A stretch of DNA of 49,171 nt from CAJBVG01 sp943372995 (GCA_943372995.1 CALSAQ010000011.1:1-49171), one strand, 5' to 3'; counted from the stretch's first letter, positions 1 to 9,386 are shown. Notes: a model not told the origin generated them from the sequence alone. Translations and numbers: made by a program.

Positions 1-20
1 GGCACGACTTAAGTCGTGCC
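1..20 (-). terminator. Perfect palindrome after the S9 peptidase gene, probable terminator
   Basis: Bases 1-20 form a perfect self-complementary sequence (8-bp stem GGCACGAC/GTCGTGCC around TTAA). It lies 16 bases past the stop codon of the minus-strand peptidase gene, where an intrinsic terminator is expected. Any T tract would lie outside the window, so termination is inferred from the stem and its place. Confidence 0.55.
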
Positions 21-36
21 ACCAGTCAGGAATATC

Positions 37-2076
37 CTATTTCAAAGTCTCGTCCAACCACCTGTAAAACTCCCTCTGCCACAAAATACTATTCTGTGGT
101 TTCGTCACCCAATGACCCTCATCCGAAAAATATAAGAACCTACTCTTTACCCCTCTTAACTGAGCTGCCGAAAATGCTTGCAAGCCCTCTCCCAATGGTA
201 CCCTAAAATCTTTCTCGTTATGTATTACCAATATCGGTGTGTTCCAATTTTGTACGAATTTGTGTGGTGAAAAATCTTCATATGATTTTGGTTTCGGATT
301 TTTCCAATATGGCCCCTCTAAATCATGATTTACAAAAAAGATTTCCTCAGTCGCTCCGTACATGCTTTCTAAATTAAATACTCCACAATGTGCAATGAAT
401 GATTTAAACCTATTGTTGTGATGTCCTGCTAACCAATATACTGAATAACCCCCATAGCTAGCCCCTACAGCTGCTCTTCTCTTTTTGTCTACATATTCCT
501 CTTCACTCACATCATCTATTGCCGATAATAAATCTTTCATCGCCTGACCTCCCCAATCTCCACTGATCTCATCGTTCCACTCTTGACCAAATGATGGTAA
601 CCCCCTTCTGTTTGGTGCAACTACTATATAACCCTTTGATGCCATCAATTGGAAATTCCATCTGTAAGAGAAATTCTGACTCACTGTACTTTGTGGGCCT
701 CCTTGGCATACCAATAAGGTTGGGTATTTTTTATCCTTATCGAAATCAGGTGGGTAAATTACCCATACCAACATCTCCTTATCATCCGTTGTGGATACCA
801 TTCTCTTCTCAACTTTTCCTAATTTCAAATTGTCTAATAAATCATCATTAGTATGTGAGAGTTGATACATATTACCTTTTAATGTCTCAATTCTATATAT
901 CTCCGTTGGTGTACTCATGTTAACTTTTGTAGCAACAATATAATTTTGTTTTCCATCAAAACTGATGTCTATACTACCTAAGTCGCTTAGCCCATTAGTA
1001 ATTTTTCTTAATGCATCTTTCTTTGCAATTAATGAGTACGTATATAATTGATGCACCGCATCTACACAACTTGTAAAATATATAGTTTTAGAGTCCTTCG
1101 ACCAAAGGATATTATCTGCGCTTTGATCTATACTCTTTGTGATTTCAACTAATGTTTTTGTGGCTAAATCGTAAACAACCAATCGGTTTTTGTCTGCCTC
1201 AAACCCTGCTCGTTCCATACTCAACCATGCTATTGATTTTCCATCTGGAGAAAATCTTGGGTCTACATCATAACCCATATTAGGTGCTGAGATGTTAGTT
1301 GTTTTACCTGTTTCTATATTATATAAGTATATATCGGTATTAGTACTTACTGCATATGCTGTTCCACTCTCTTTTTTACAGGTATAGGCAATAGTTTTAC
1401 CATCAGGGCTCCACGACATTTGCTCTTCGCCTCCAAATGGTTGTGTGGGAGCATCGTATCTTTCGTTTGGCATGATATCGGTAACAGTTCCTAATTTACC
1501 TTCATCATAAGAACAATACATTACATGACTATATGCACCATCTTCCCACTGTGTCCAATGTCTCATGGTTAACTCGTCATACTCCAATGCATTTGCTTTA
1601 GGTAAATCTGGATATCTTTTCTTTAATGTCATATCAATCTCTACATCTTGAGAAAAATAAATATGCTTCTGTGTCGGTGAGTAATTGAAATTATATACTC
1701 CTCCAACTATTTCACTTACCTTCTTTTTATCAGTTCCGTCTGGATTCATTTCCCATAGTTGCGACTCTCCTGATTCTGAGCTTAAGAAACCTATCTTCTT
1801 TCCGTCTGGTCTCCATCTTGCATTTGATTCTGAAAATGGTGTATTTGTTAATTGCTTAGCATCTCCTCCATTTACTGGAACCAACCATAAATCCGTATTC
1901 CCTTTGTTGTCTTCTACCTTGTATCTTGTTACGTGGTATACTACCATTTTCCCGTCTGGTGAAACTCGCGGTTCCGACACTCTCCCAAATTTCCAAAGCG
2001 TTTCTGGTTGCATTGTGTTTTGCGCAAATACACTTTGTGAAAATAATAGTGCAGAAATAATAAATAATTTTTTCAT
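37..2076 (-). CDS. S9 family prolyl oligopeptidase-type serine peptidase, exported
   Basis: Probable periplasmic or surface peptidase of the prolyl oligopeptidase/dipeptidyl-peptidase clan, which removes dipeptides or acylated residues from peptides. The 679-residue protein starts with a signal peptide (residues 1-18, cut after VFA). An N-terminal beta-propeller follows, with repeated WSPDGK/FSPDGK (WD40-like PD40) blades to about residue 400, then an alpha/beta-hydrolase domain. The nucleophile is Ser540 in GASYGGY. Asp623 (NEKD) and His655 (DEGH) complete the expected triad. All three are intact and the length is usual. The gene is read after the small membrane peptide gene and ends in a palindrome. 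Exact substrate preference (DPP-, POP- or acylaminoacyl-type) cannot be read from sequence. Confidence 0.93.
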   Translation of the reverse strand: MKKLFIISALLFSQSVFAQNTMQPETLWKFGRVSEPRVSPDGKMVVYHVTRYKVEDNKGNTDLWLVPVNGGDAKQLTNTPFSESNARWRPDGKKIGFLSSESGESQLWEMNPDGTDKKKVSEIVGGVYNFNYSPTQKHIYFSQDVEIDMTLKKRYPDLPKANALEYDELTMRHWTQWEDGAYSHVMYCSYDEGKLGTVTDIMPNERYDAPTQPFGGEEQMSWSPDGKTIAYTCKKESGTAYAVSTNTDIYLYNIETGKTTNISAPNMGYDVDPRFSPDGKSIAWLSMERAGFEADKNRLVVYDLATKTLVEITKSIDQSADNILWSKDSKTIYFTSCVDAVHQLYTYSLIAKKDALRKITNGLSDLGSIDISFDGKQNYIVATKVNMSTPTEIYRIETLKGNMYQLSHTNDDLLDNLKLGKVEKRMVSTTDDKEMLVWVIYPPDFDKDKKYPTLLVCQGGPQSTVSQNFSYRWNFQLMASKGYIVVAPNRRGLPSFGQEWNDEISGDWGGQAMKDLLSAIDDVSEEEYVDKKRRAAVGASYGGYSVYWLAGHHNNRFKSFIAHCGVFNLESMYGATEEIFFVNHDLEGPYWKNPKPKSYEDFSPHKFVQNWNTPILVIHNEKDFRVPLGEGLQAFSAAQLRGVKSRFLYFSDEGHWVTKPQNSILWQREFYRWLDETLK

Positions 2077-2091
2077 GCTATTTTGATTTAA

Positions 2092-2214
2092 TTAGTTACA
2101 CCCTTTATATGCCATGTAGCCTACGACTAACCATGCTATACCTTTCAATAGAAAGAATAAAAATCCAGCTAAACCGAATCTTTTTAACAGTTTTTTCTTT
2201 TTTTCGTCCATCAT
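2092..2214 (-). CDS. 40-residue single-span membrane peptide
   Basis: Short open frame of 40 codons read by eye. It has a double Met start, a Lys-rich head (DEKKKKLLKRFG), a hydrophobic Gly/Trp/Phe span at about residues 15-36 and a KGCN tail. The charged head followed by one membrane span suggests a small inner-membrane protein with the N terminus in the cytoplasm. It starts 4 bases after the stop of the DUF5686 gene and ends 15 bases before the S9 peptidase start, so it is probably co-transcribed with both. I recall similar Lys-Arg-Phe-Gly/Gly-Phe-Leu-Phe-Phe micro-proteins in Bacteroidota but know of no function. Filling a tight gap between two genes supports it as real. Confidence 0.6.
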   Translation of the reverse strand: MMDEKKKKLLKRFGLAGFLFFLLKGIAWLVVGYMAYKGCN

Positions 2215-2218
2215 TAAA

Positions 2219-4699
2219 TTAAAACGAGATTGAGAAATTTAATTTAAGTGCTAAGTTATCTTTTTCTGATAAATTTTTATACGGTCCGTACCTATAATAT
2301 GTGCCTATTCCTAACCCCATATTATATAACTGCGACTTTAATACAAACAGATCGCTTAATATTATCCCCGATTCATAATACCCTTTTTCCATGGTTTTAA
2401 ACCCTATCCCTTGATGTTGTGATTTGTTATTTAAATCCCCAACACCATATGCCGTGCTAACTGCAATTCCTGGCTTAAAATATTTAGTTTGATATAGCAA
2501 TTTCCCAAAATCATGAACAACAAACATAGCCCCATATTCCGATGATAAAAATTCATTCATTCTCATCGTCTCAAAATATCCTTGCGATGCTAAACTAAAC
2601 CTTCCATTGTAATTTGCTCTTCCATTATATGCAAATGGGTAGGGCACGCTGCCTTTTATATGTCCTGCAAAAACTTGTACATGCATTGTTCCTGCATTTC
2701 GAATTGTAAATGATTTTTTTACCTTGATATCGAATTTCCAATACGAATCATTCCATACTTTATTTATTCCTTCTGCATAAGCAACATTAAACCATACTAT
2801 TGGATATTTAGTGCCCATTGAAATACGTTGTAAAGACTGTCTCATAAATTTCTCACCATATGCCCATCGTGTACTAATCCCATACTCTCTAGTCTCATAC
2901 TCTGAAAATAATTTTCCTTGATCAAAAAACTGATAGCTATTTGTTACACTTCTTTTATATTGAGAAAAGTAAAATCGATGTAATAAATATTTCTGCGATC
3001 TTAAACTTAATTGTGCTTCTACTCCCTCCTGCCAATCCATATTCCACACCAATAAATTTCTATATGCATCGAAATTTGTTCTTTTGTCCCCTCTAAATAT
3101 TGTTGCACCAGATTCAATAACATCTTTACTATAAGAAATATTTAACTCCACATCCTGTTTCAAATAAATAGGAACTTTTAAATTACCTCCATATTTAAAT
3201 TTATGGTCTTTTGTACCCCATGCAAAGTAACCATCAACTGAGAAGTATTTGCTGAATTTCTCAGATGTACCCACACCTATTCCTAATCGTAAACCTTCGT
3301 AATCATTATACCCACTTAATAATCTTTTGATATCAAATTGTATATATCCCCAAGGAATATATCCTTTAGAGATAATATCGAAAAGTTTGATTTTCTCATC
3401 AAACTTTTCAGCTTTACCAATACTATCTAAAATATAATAGGTTTGATTTTCTTTTTTATCTAGTGTATCGATTCTATATTTATTCAGTAAACTATCTGAA
3501 TTGTTTTTTATCGACTTACGGTCGTAATCAATCACTACCCCATCAAATTTTTTATTCGATTGATCTACTCCTATTTCAATGTCTTTTATATATGTTCTAC
3601 CCACACCTATCATTTTTCTGGTATTAATTTGAACCATATTTACTTCCAGGTCAGTGTTTAACTGCGTAGGGAACCACGCTCCTTGTATCTTCTCGTACTG
3701 TTGCTGTACTTTAATTTTAAATTGATTAGCTTTCTCTGGTTCAGCAATAACATTTTGAATTGCATACCCATCTTTGTTTACGTATAGCAACCCTATTAAA
3801 CCATCAAAGTTTTTTCCTGCTTTAGGTTTGTATGAAATTACAAAAACTGAATCTTCTCCTTGAAGTAGGGTGTCTTCTAAACTAAAAAAATATTTGCCAG
3901 TACTTCCTTTACTTATAGGACTTAAATAATTTTTATCCAAAACCTTCATGTAATCTTTATAAAAAGAAAAAGATTGAAACTGAGAAGCTATTAAAACAAA
4001 TGATGGATTCTTTAAGCCTGATATTTTTACTGCTTTTATTTGTTCTTTGTTTTTCTCTGGGAACAGAAAATCTCTTTGGGTTACTGTTTCAGTTATAAAT
4101 ACATGTTGTTTATCAAATAAAGAATCGGAAGAATATCTCTCTTTGTTAATTTTTGCAAGAACAGAATCTTTTTTATATTGATAATCTGCTTTAGTGCTAT
4201 CTAGTCCTTTTATTCTATTATCAAACATTCTTTTATAAATAGATGTGTCGTCTTTACCTGTAAACACAAATTTATTGTACGACATGTATCTAAATGAACT
4301 TAAACGCTCTGGATTGTTCTTGTCTTTATTCTCGTAAACCTTTTTTATAATTCTATTGGCTGGATTCTCTCCAGCTATTACTTGTACTTCTTTTATGATA
4401 TTTTCTTTTCTCTCTAATTGTATCGTCTCCTCTTTATTTCCGCTAACTATCTTTTCTAAATAATGATAACCTACATATTGAAACTTTAACTTCAATTCAT
4501 TTTTATTAGATTGTAATTCAAATTTACCATCTATATCTGTTTGCACTCCCTTGTTTTCACCATCAATAGTAACAGCTACAAAAGGAAGTCCTTTTTTTGT
4601 TTCTTTATCTATCACTTTACCTTTAAATTGGTATGTTTGAGCGTTAGATATTTTGAAAAAAGTTAAAAGTAGTAGAATAGAAATAAAGATTTTTTTCAT
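2219..4699 (-). CDS. DUF5686 outer-membrane protein with carboxypeptidase-like regulatory domain
   Basis: Outer-membrane protein of 826 residues, function unknown. A signal peptide (about 1-20) is followed by a carboxypeptidase regulatory-like domain (about 22-105: KGKVIDKETKKGLPFVAVTI, then a GKFEL turn). That beta-sandwich is common at the start of Bacteroidota receptors. A long middle region follows, then the DUF5686 part with the typical GYIPWGYIQFD and GYNDYEGLRLG segments. The C-terminal third alternates aromatic and polar residues and ends in a terminal Phe (LNFSISF), as expected for a beta-barrel. It lacks a TonB-receptor plug, so it is not a SusC-type transporter. Divergent from the NUDIX remnant; the small peptide gene and the peptidase gene follow on the same strand. 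Confidence 0.85.
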   Translation of the reverse strand: MKKIFISILLLLTFFKISNAQTYQFKGKVIDKETKKGLPFVAVTIDGENKGVQTDIDGKFELQSNKNELKLKFQYVGYHYLEKIVSGNKEETIQLERKENIIKEVQVIAGENPANRIIKKVYENKDKNNPERLSSFRYMSYNKFVFTGKDDTSIYKRMFDNRIKGLDSTKADYQYKKDSVLAKINKERYSSDSLFDKQHVFITETVTQRDFLFPEKNKEQIKAVKISGLKNPSFVLIASQFQSFSFYKDYMKVLDKNYLSPISKGSTGKYFFSLEDTLLQGEDSVFVISYKPKAGKNFDGLIGLLYVNKDGYAIQNVIAEPEKANQFKIKVQQQYEKIQGAWFPTQLNTDLEVNMVQINTRKMIGVGRTYIKDIEIGVDQSNKKFDGVVIDYDRKSIKNNSDSLLNKYRIDTLDKKENQTYYILDSIGKAEKFDEKIKLFDIISKGYIPWGYIQFDIKRLLSGYNDYEGLRLGIGVGTSEKFSKYFSVDGYFAWGTKDHKFKYGGNLKVPIYLKQDVELNISYSKDVIESGATIFRGDKRTNFDAYRNLLVWNMDWQEGVEAQLSLRSQKYLLHRFYFSQYKRSVTNSYQFFDQGKLFSEYETREYGISTRWAYGEKFMRQSLQRISMGTKYPIVWFNVAYAEGINKVWNDSYWKFDIKVKKSFTIRNAGTMHVQVFAGHIKGSVPYPFAYNGRANYNGRFSLASQGYFETMRMNEFLSSEYGAMFVVHDFGKLLYQTKYFKPGIAVSTAYGVGDLNNKSQHQGIGFKTMEKGYYESGIILSDLFVLKSQLYNMGLGIGTYYRYGPYKNLSEKDNLALKLNFSISF

Positions 4700-4768
4700 A
4701 GTGAGATCCTGAAACCTTACATAAATAGTTTAAATTACGAATATACTAAACATAGTAACAGTATTTTT

Positions 4769-5318
4769 ATGAACGAACAATATAACCCTTGGAAAACATT
4801 ATCATCAGAAGAAAAATACGATAACCCTTGGATAAATGTGACCGAATACAAAGTAATAAATCCCAATGGTGGAAATGGTATTTATGGTAAGGTTCATTTT
4901 AAAAACTTAGCCATTGGCATAATTCCTTTGTTTGATAATGGCGATACTATATTAGTTGGACAGTACAGATATCCATTAAATGCATACTCTTGGGAGATTC
5001 CCGAAGGTGGTGGTAAAATAGGTGTCGACCCTATTGATTCAGCAAAAAAGAGAACTCTTAGAGGAAACAGGATTAGTAGCAAAATCTTGGACAAGATTAC
5101 TTGATATGCATTTATCAAATTCTGTAAGCGACGAACATGCTATAATTTTTGTAGCAGAAAATTTGAGTCAAGAAGACGCTGAACCGGAAGAAACAGAACA
5201 GTTAGAAATATTACGAGTTCCTGTAATAGATGCCATAAATATGGTTCTTTCTGGTAAAATTACAGATTCAATGAGTGTGGCAGCATTGTTAAAATTAAAA
5301 ATTATTAAAGGTTATTAA
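4769..5318 (+). pseudogene. NUDIX hydrolase (ADP-ribose pyrophosphatase type), broken by a frameshift
   Basis: Two overlapping frames together encode one NUDIX protein of about 182 residues. The first (4769-5104) carries the N-terminal strands and the start of the NUDIX box (SWEIPEGGGK, then DPIDSAK). The second, from about 5050 to 5318, continues it with RELLEETGL and the C-terminal half. The break is at the A6 run 5044-5049. Removing one A joins the frames exactly as SAKRELLEETGL, matching the box consensus REUxEExGU. An intact enzyme would hydrolyse ADP-ribose or another nucleoside diphosphate derivative. As it stands, the first frame runs out-of-frame to a stop at 5104 and loses the metal-binding Glu residues. 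It could be a real inactivation, a homopolymer sequencing error, or slippage at the A run. Confidence 0.85.
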
Positions 5319-5321
5319 ATC

Positions 5322-5350
5322 GATTTGATTTTTACATCGAATCTTTTCTC
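5322..5350 (+). terminator. Hairpin after the NUDIX gene
   Basis: GATTTGAT (5322-5329) pairs with ATCGAATC (5336-5343) with one G-T pair and a 6-base loop, followed by TTTTCTCT. It starts four bases past the NUDIX stop codon. The stem is AT-rich, so it is probably a weak terminator. Confidence 0.45.
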
Positions 5351-5408
5351 TCAATATTGTTACTCTTCATACTAGTCTGTAATAGAATTTCTTACTAGCT
5401 TTATTAGT

Positions 5409-7079
5409 ATGAAAAAACTACTTATTCTATTTGGTGTAATTATAATTTCATGTAATTATTCCTACTCTCAATTAGGTGCTGGCTTGCCAGAAAAATTCTC
5501 TCGTAAAGATTCACTGCGTGGAACATTAAGTCCAGAAAGAGCTAACTACGATGTTAGGTTTTACAACCTAGATTTGAAAATAGATATAGATAAAAAATAC
5601 ATATCGGGCTCAAATACTATTTTGTTTACAGCAGTAAATAATTTATCTAAACTACAATTCGATTTGTTTGATAATTTAAAGATCAATAAAGTTGAATGGA
5701 ACAATCAAGCATTAAAATTCGATAGAGAATATCATGCCGTTTTTGTACACTTCCCTTCTGAAATTAAAGCGGGTTCAAATAGTTCAATAAAAATATACTA
5801 CGAAGGAAATCCCACTGTAGCGAAACGTGCTCCATGGGATGGTGGTTTTGTTTTTAAGTCGGATAAAAGTGGAAATCCATTTGTCGGTGTTGCTTGTCAG
5901 GGAACTGGCGCTAGCTTATGGTGGCCAAACAAAGATCATCAAAGTGATGAACCGGATAGCATGGCAATAAATATTACATCTCCTTCCAAATATGAAGAAG
6001 TATCTAATGGTCGTTTGAGAAATAAGAAAGATTTAGGTGATGGTTATACTCGCTTCGAGTGGTTCGTTGCTAACCCTATTAACAACTATGATGTTAGTGT
6101 AAATATTGCTGATTATCATCATTGGAGTGATACTTATAAGAGTAAATTAAATGGGGAAATATTAACTCTCGATTATTATGTTCTAAAAGAAGATCGCGAA
6201 AAAGCGGAAAAACAATTTCAACAAGTAAAACCGATGATGGATGCTTTTGAAAAAAGATTTGGGAAATATCCTTTTTATGAAGATGGTTATAAGTTGGTAC
6301 AAACACCATATCTAGGTATGGAACATCAAAGTTGTGTAGCCTATGGTAATGCTTATAAAAATGGTTATCTAGGTATGGACTTATCTGGTTCTGGTGAAGG
6401 ATTAAAATTCGACTACATCATTATACACGAAACTGCTCATGAGTGGTGGGGCAACAATGTAACCTCTTATGATATTGCAGACATGTGGATACACGAAGGT
6501 TTTGGGCAATATTCAGAAGTGATTTATCTAGAAGAATTATACGGCAGAGAAAGTGCTGATAAATATTTAAATGGATTAAAAAGAGGAATTGAAAACAAAG
6601 ATCCTGTGATTGGCCCATATGGAGTAAATAAAGAAGGCAGTGGTGATATGTATCCTAAAGGCGCTTTGTTTTTAAACACTCTTCGCAATTATATTAATAA
6701 TGATATAGTATGGTGGGATATCGTTGCTTCTATTCAAAAAGAATATTATCATAAAAACATTTCTACTGAAGATGTTTTAAACTTAATGAATAGAAAATCG
6801 GGTAAGAATTTAAAACCATTGTTCGACACTTATCTACGCCAAGGACAACTACCTGCTTTAAATGTTGAGTTGAAAGAACAAAACAGAAGTGTTTTAGTTA
6901 AATACAACTGGGAAAATACTGCTAAGGGATTTGATTTATCTATAAAAGTGAAAGTAAAGGGAACCGATGAGGTGTATACCTTAACACCAGATAAAAATGA
7001 ACTATTATTGGTTAATACAAAAAAAGATCAATTAGAGTTCGATAAAAGTTCTGCTTACTATAAATTAGAAATGAAGTAA
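5409..7079 (+). CDS. M1 family zinc aminopeptidase, exported
   Basis: Zinc aminopeptidase of the gluzincin M1 family, trimming N-terminal residues from peptides outside the cytoplasm. The 556-residue protein has an N-terminal beta-sandwich with the family's typical YDVRFYNLDLKID opening, the exopeptidase loop GMEHQ (303-307, the form seen in many Bacteroidota M1 enzymes in place of GAMEN), and the zinc motif HETAH (His340, His344) with catalytic Glu341. The third ligand, Glu363 in WIHEGF, sits at the expected distance. The start has an export signal (about 1-20). An IISC stretch at 12-15 could be a lipobox, so it may be a lipoprotein. It is shorter than M1 enzymes with a full C-terminal helical domain, as usual for this subgroup. 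Confidence 0.93.
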   Translation: MKKLLILFGVIIISCNYSYSQLGAGLPEKFSRKDSLRGTLSPERANYDVRFYNLDLKIDIDKKYISGSNTILFTAVNNLSKLQFDLFDNLKINKVEWNNQALKFDREYHAVFVHFPSEIKAGSNSSIKIYYEGNPTVAKRAPWDGGFVFKSDKSGNPFVGVACQGTGASLWWPNKDHQSDEPDSMAINITSPSKYEEVSNGRLRNKKDLGDGYTRFEWFVANPINNYDVSVNIADYHHWSDTYKSKLNGEILTLDYYVLKEDREKAEKQFQQVKPMMDAFEKRFGKYPFYEDGYKLVQTPYLGMEHQSCVAYGNAYKNGYLGMDLSGSGEGLKFDYIIIHETAHEWWGNNVTSYDIADMWIHEGFGQYSEVIYLEELYGRESADKYLNGLKRGIENKDPVIGPYGVNKEGSGDMYPKGALFLNTLRNYINNDIVWWDIVASIQKEYYHKNISTEDVLNLMNRKSGKNLKPLFDTYLRQGQLPALNVELKEQNRSVLVKYNWENTAKGFDLSIKVKVKGTDEVYTLTPDKNELLLVNTKKDQLEFDKSSAYYKLEMK

Positions 7080-7085
7080 TAGTAC

Positions 7086-7123
7086 AAATGCGAAGGTGTT
7101 TAAATCTATTCGCCTTCGCATTT
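7086..7123. terminator. Bidirectional terminator between the M1 peptidase and xseB
   Basis: A perfect 11-bp stem, AAATGCGAAGG (7086-7096) with CCTTCGCATTT (7113-7123), closes a 16-base loop. It sits exactly between two converging genes, 7 bases past one stop and 3 bases from the other, so it can serve both strands. Confidence 0.7.
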
Positions 7124-7126
7124 ACT

Positions 7127-7339
7127 CTACTCTGGAATGTTTTTTCTTTCCATCTGTTTAATAATCTTGTTCACTTCCGATTCTGTTGAACGTAATTTAG
7201 CCTGACAGAATGAGATAAGTTCAGAAGCTCTCTTCACTTTTTCTGCAAGTATATCTACTGATACTGTTTCATCTTCTATTTCTGATGCAATAGTTTTTAA
7301 TTCTTCAAATGCATCTTCATATGTCATATTTTTTTCCAT
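7127..7339 (-). CDS. xseB: Exodeoxyribonuclease VII small subunit
   Basis: Small subunit of exodeoxyribonuclease VII, the single-strand-specific nuclease that acts in mismatch repair and clearing of damaged ssDNA. About 70 residues, a pair of alpha helices as in the family: MTYEDAFEELKTIASEIE, then DILAEKVKRA and LISFCQAKL. I chose the start at the Met of MEKNMTYEDAF (7339). The frame stays open to 7372, but the extra residues would only extend further into xseA and are not family-like. The 3' end of xseA overlaps this start by 23 bases, the usual arrangement for translational coupling of the two subunits. Confidence 0.9.
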   Translation of the reverse strand: MEKNMTYEDAFEELKTIASEIEDETVSVDILAEKVKRASELISFCQAKLRSTESEVNKIIKQMERKNIPE

Positions 7340-8756
7340 CGTTATTCGTCTTATTTGTGATTTCTGCATCAAGTTCCGCTTGATACATATTTATTTTTAC
7401 AGTAGTTCCTTTCTTTATCTTATCAGCATTTATCAATACCTCATCATTAATACTAATTATTGCAAAACCCTTTTTCATAATATTCACAGGACTCATTAAT
7501 TTCATCACCTTAACATAATGATTCATTTCAGATGCTTTGCTTGAAATTAGTTTAGGTACTTGTGTTTTGATATTCTGTTGTAGGTATTGAAGCGTTTGAT
7601 CTTTTCTTTGCAATATTAATTTAGGCTTACTCAAAAACACCATAGTGTCTTCTACTAATTCTTTGTGTTGTTTATTAATAAAATCCTTTGTGTTGTTTAC
7701 AATTACTCTATTACATGTAGCTAATTCGTCGTTATGCTCATTTAACAAATATTGCACATTTCCGATAATACTTCCTTGTAATTCATGAATTAATGATAAC
7801 GTTTTACTCAGCAATTGTTGACTTTTAATCAATACCGTGTTTTGCAAACTCATTATCGATTCTTCAAAAAATTTATTGTGTGAGATAATTAACTCTGCAC
7901 ATTTTGTGGGTGTTTTTGTAGGACTATGTGCCATCATATCTACAATACTAACGTCTTTATGATGACCAATACCCGTAATTACTGGGATTGGAAAACGCGC
8001 AACTGCTCTCGATAAATGATATGTATCGAAAACTAAAAAATCTGTTTTAGCTCCTCCACCTCTAATCATTACCACACAATCGTATTTCTTTTTAGATTCA
8101 TAAATACTGATAAGTGTATTTATTAACTCTTTCTCGGCATCCTTACCCTGAACTGATGAAAAATAATTATCAACTATAAATTTATATTGATACTGATTAT
8201 TTGTTAGTGTATGTACAAAATCCGAATACCCTTCGGAATTTGGTGAAGCTATTAATGCTATGCTTTGTATTACTTTAGGTAGCTCAAGCGATTTGTTTTT
8301 AGTGTGGTACTCTCCGTCAATTAATTCAATGTATCCTTGATTTTCTGAAGTTAATCGCAACAAAGTATCTCTCCTTTGTCTTTCAATATTACCTAAAGTA
8401 TATGAAGGGTCTATCTCTACAAGAGTGAGTGATAATCCATATAATGAATGATACTCTACTTTTACTTTAATTAATACTTGTATGCCCGATTGAAACGATT
8501 GCCCAGTTTGTTCTTCGAAACTAACTATGCTTGCTGAGCCTTCGGACCACGATTTCGCTTTGAATTTTGCAACTTCAACTTCAGAACCTGGACTTTTCTC
8601 AACTAAATCAAAGTAATGTCTATCTGTATCTCTATAAAACTTGTGCCCTGATATCTCCGCAATAATCCAATAGTATTCGTTTGCAAAGTTTTGTTTAAAA
8701 ACCTGCTCTATTCTACGAGATAAGTCCGAAAGTTTTATGTACCTAATTTCTTCCAA
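7317..8756 (-). CDS. xseA: Exodeoxyribonuclease VII large subunit
   Basis: Catalytic subunit of exodeoxyribonuclease VII, which degrades single-stranded DNA from both ends to short oligonucleotides. The 479-residue protein has an N-terminal OB-fold (about 5-105: YIKLSDLSRRIEQVFK, then YYWIIAEISG). The nuclease domain contains the conserved VVMIRGGGAKTDF segment and the TGIGHHKD stretch with SPTKTPTKCAE. A long coiled-coil and a C-terminal beta segment (KKGFAII) for small-subunit binding follow. All expected parts are present at normal length. It overlaps xseB downstream and starts 12 bases after the end of the HExxH protein gene. Confidence 0.95.
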   Translation of the reverse strand: MEEIRYIKLSDLSRRIEQVFKQNFANEYYWIIAEISGHKFYRDTDRHYFDLVEKSPGSEVEVAKFKAKSWSEGSASIVSFEEQTGQSFQSGIQVLIKVKVEYHSLYGLSLTLVEIDPSYTLGNIERQRRDTLLRLTSENQGYIELIDGEYHTKNKSLELPKVIQSIALIASPNSEGYSDFVHTLTNNQYQYKFIVDNYFSSVQGKDAEKELINTLISIYESKKKYDCVVMIRGGGAKTDFLVFDTYHLSRAVARFPIPVITGIGHHKDVSIVDMMAHSPTKTPTKCAELIISHNKFFEESIMSLQNTVLIKSQQLLSKTLSLIHELQGSIIGNVQYLLNEHNDELATCNRVIVNNTKDFINKQHKELVEDTMVFLSKPKLILQRKDQTLQYLQQNIKTQVPKLISSKASEMNHYVKVMKLMSPVNIMKKGFAIISINDEVLINADKIKKGTTVKINMYQAELDAEITNKTNNDGKKYDI

Positions 8757-8768
8757 GACGCTAATGTA

Positions 8769-9386
8769 CTATTTCATCTTTTCTTTTATTTCTTCTGGAA
8801 GTAAATAATTTTTCTTTTTGAATTCTATGTATTTAGCTGACGCGTTAGAGTGATTAATAACATAATCTGAAAAAGCATATAACTCATTGCCAAGTCCTTT
8901 TTTTATTACTAGTTCATCTGTAGATCGTTCTAGTTTTTTATGATATTCCGGACTACACTTATATAAAAATCCACAGAGTATTATTTCGCTGTTGTTTCTG
9001 TTTTCAAAATCAACAATATGGGCAAGCTCATGTGCAATTATGCCTATCTTTTGCTTTAAGTTTAAGTCGTGGTAATTTACTGAACCAATTTCCGAAGCCT
9101 TTGAGTTTATATAAATTACATAGGAACGTGAGTTATTAAACACACAATTAATGTCGGGCCTAGCCGCCATAGTGGTTTTTATCTCTTTATATTCAAATCT
9201 GATTTTGGTGTGCTTTAATTCTGGATAAAACGATAAAGCTATAATTGCAGGAATCTCTGCATCAGAAAGAAACTTTTTGTTTGTTCCAAACTCTAGTTTC
9301 ATTTCTTCGTATGAAGTGTTAATTGCATTTACATGGCTGTTTTGCACAAAAAACAATAAAAGTAAAATTACAGCCAACTTTTTCAT
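8769..9386 (-). CDS. Exported protein with HExxH metalloprotease motif, family not recognised
   Basis: I do not recognise the family. The chosen start (9386) gives 205 residues beginning with a signal peptide (MKKLAVILLLLFFVQNSHVNA); the frame can extend to 9419, but that would put 11 extra residues before the signal. A helix with IIAHELAHIVDF carries HExxH, the zinc motif of gluzincin/metzincin-type proteases. About 35 residues later there is a Glu-rich helix (KKLERSTDELVIKKG), which could give a third ligand. Two Cys lie in LCGFLYKCSP. Small size and export suggest a periplasmic zinc peptidase or a non-catalytic relative. It lies upstream of xseA and is divergent from the TonB-domain gene. 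Confidence 0.7.
   Translation of the reverse strand: MKKLAVILLLLFFVQNSHVNAINTSYEEMKLEFGTNKKFLSDAEIPAIIALSFYPELKHTKIRFEYKEIKTTMAARPDINCVFNNSRSYVIYINSKASEIGSVNYHDLNLKQKIGIIAHELAHIVDFENRNNSEIILCGFLYKCSPEYHKKLERSTDELVIKKGLGNELYAFSDYVINHSNASAKYIEFKKKNYLLPEEIKEKMK

Noticed and set aside
5041..5055. Possible programmed -1 frameshift in the NUDIX gene: the slippery heptamer A AAA AAG is in the right phase.
   Set aside because: A -1 slip leads into the third frame, not into the frame carrying RELLEETG. Joining the two halves needs a +1 (or -2) change, so a dnaX-like -1 event does not explain it.
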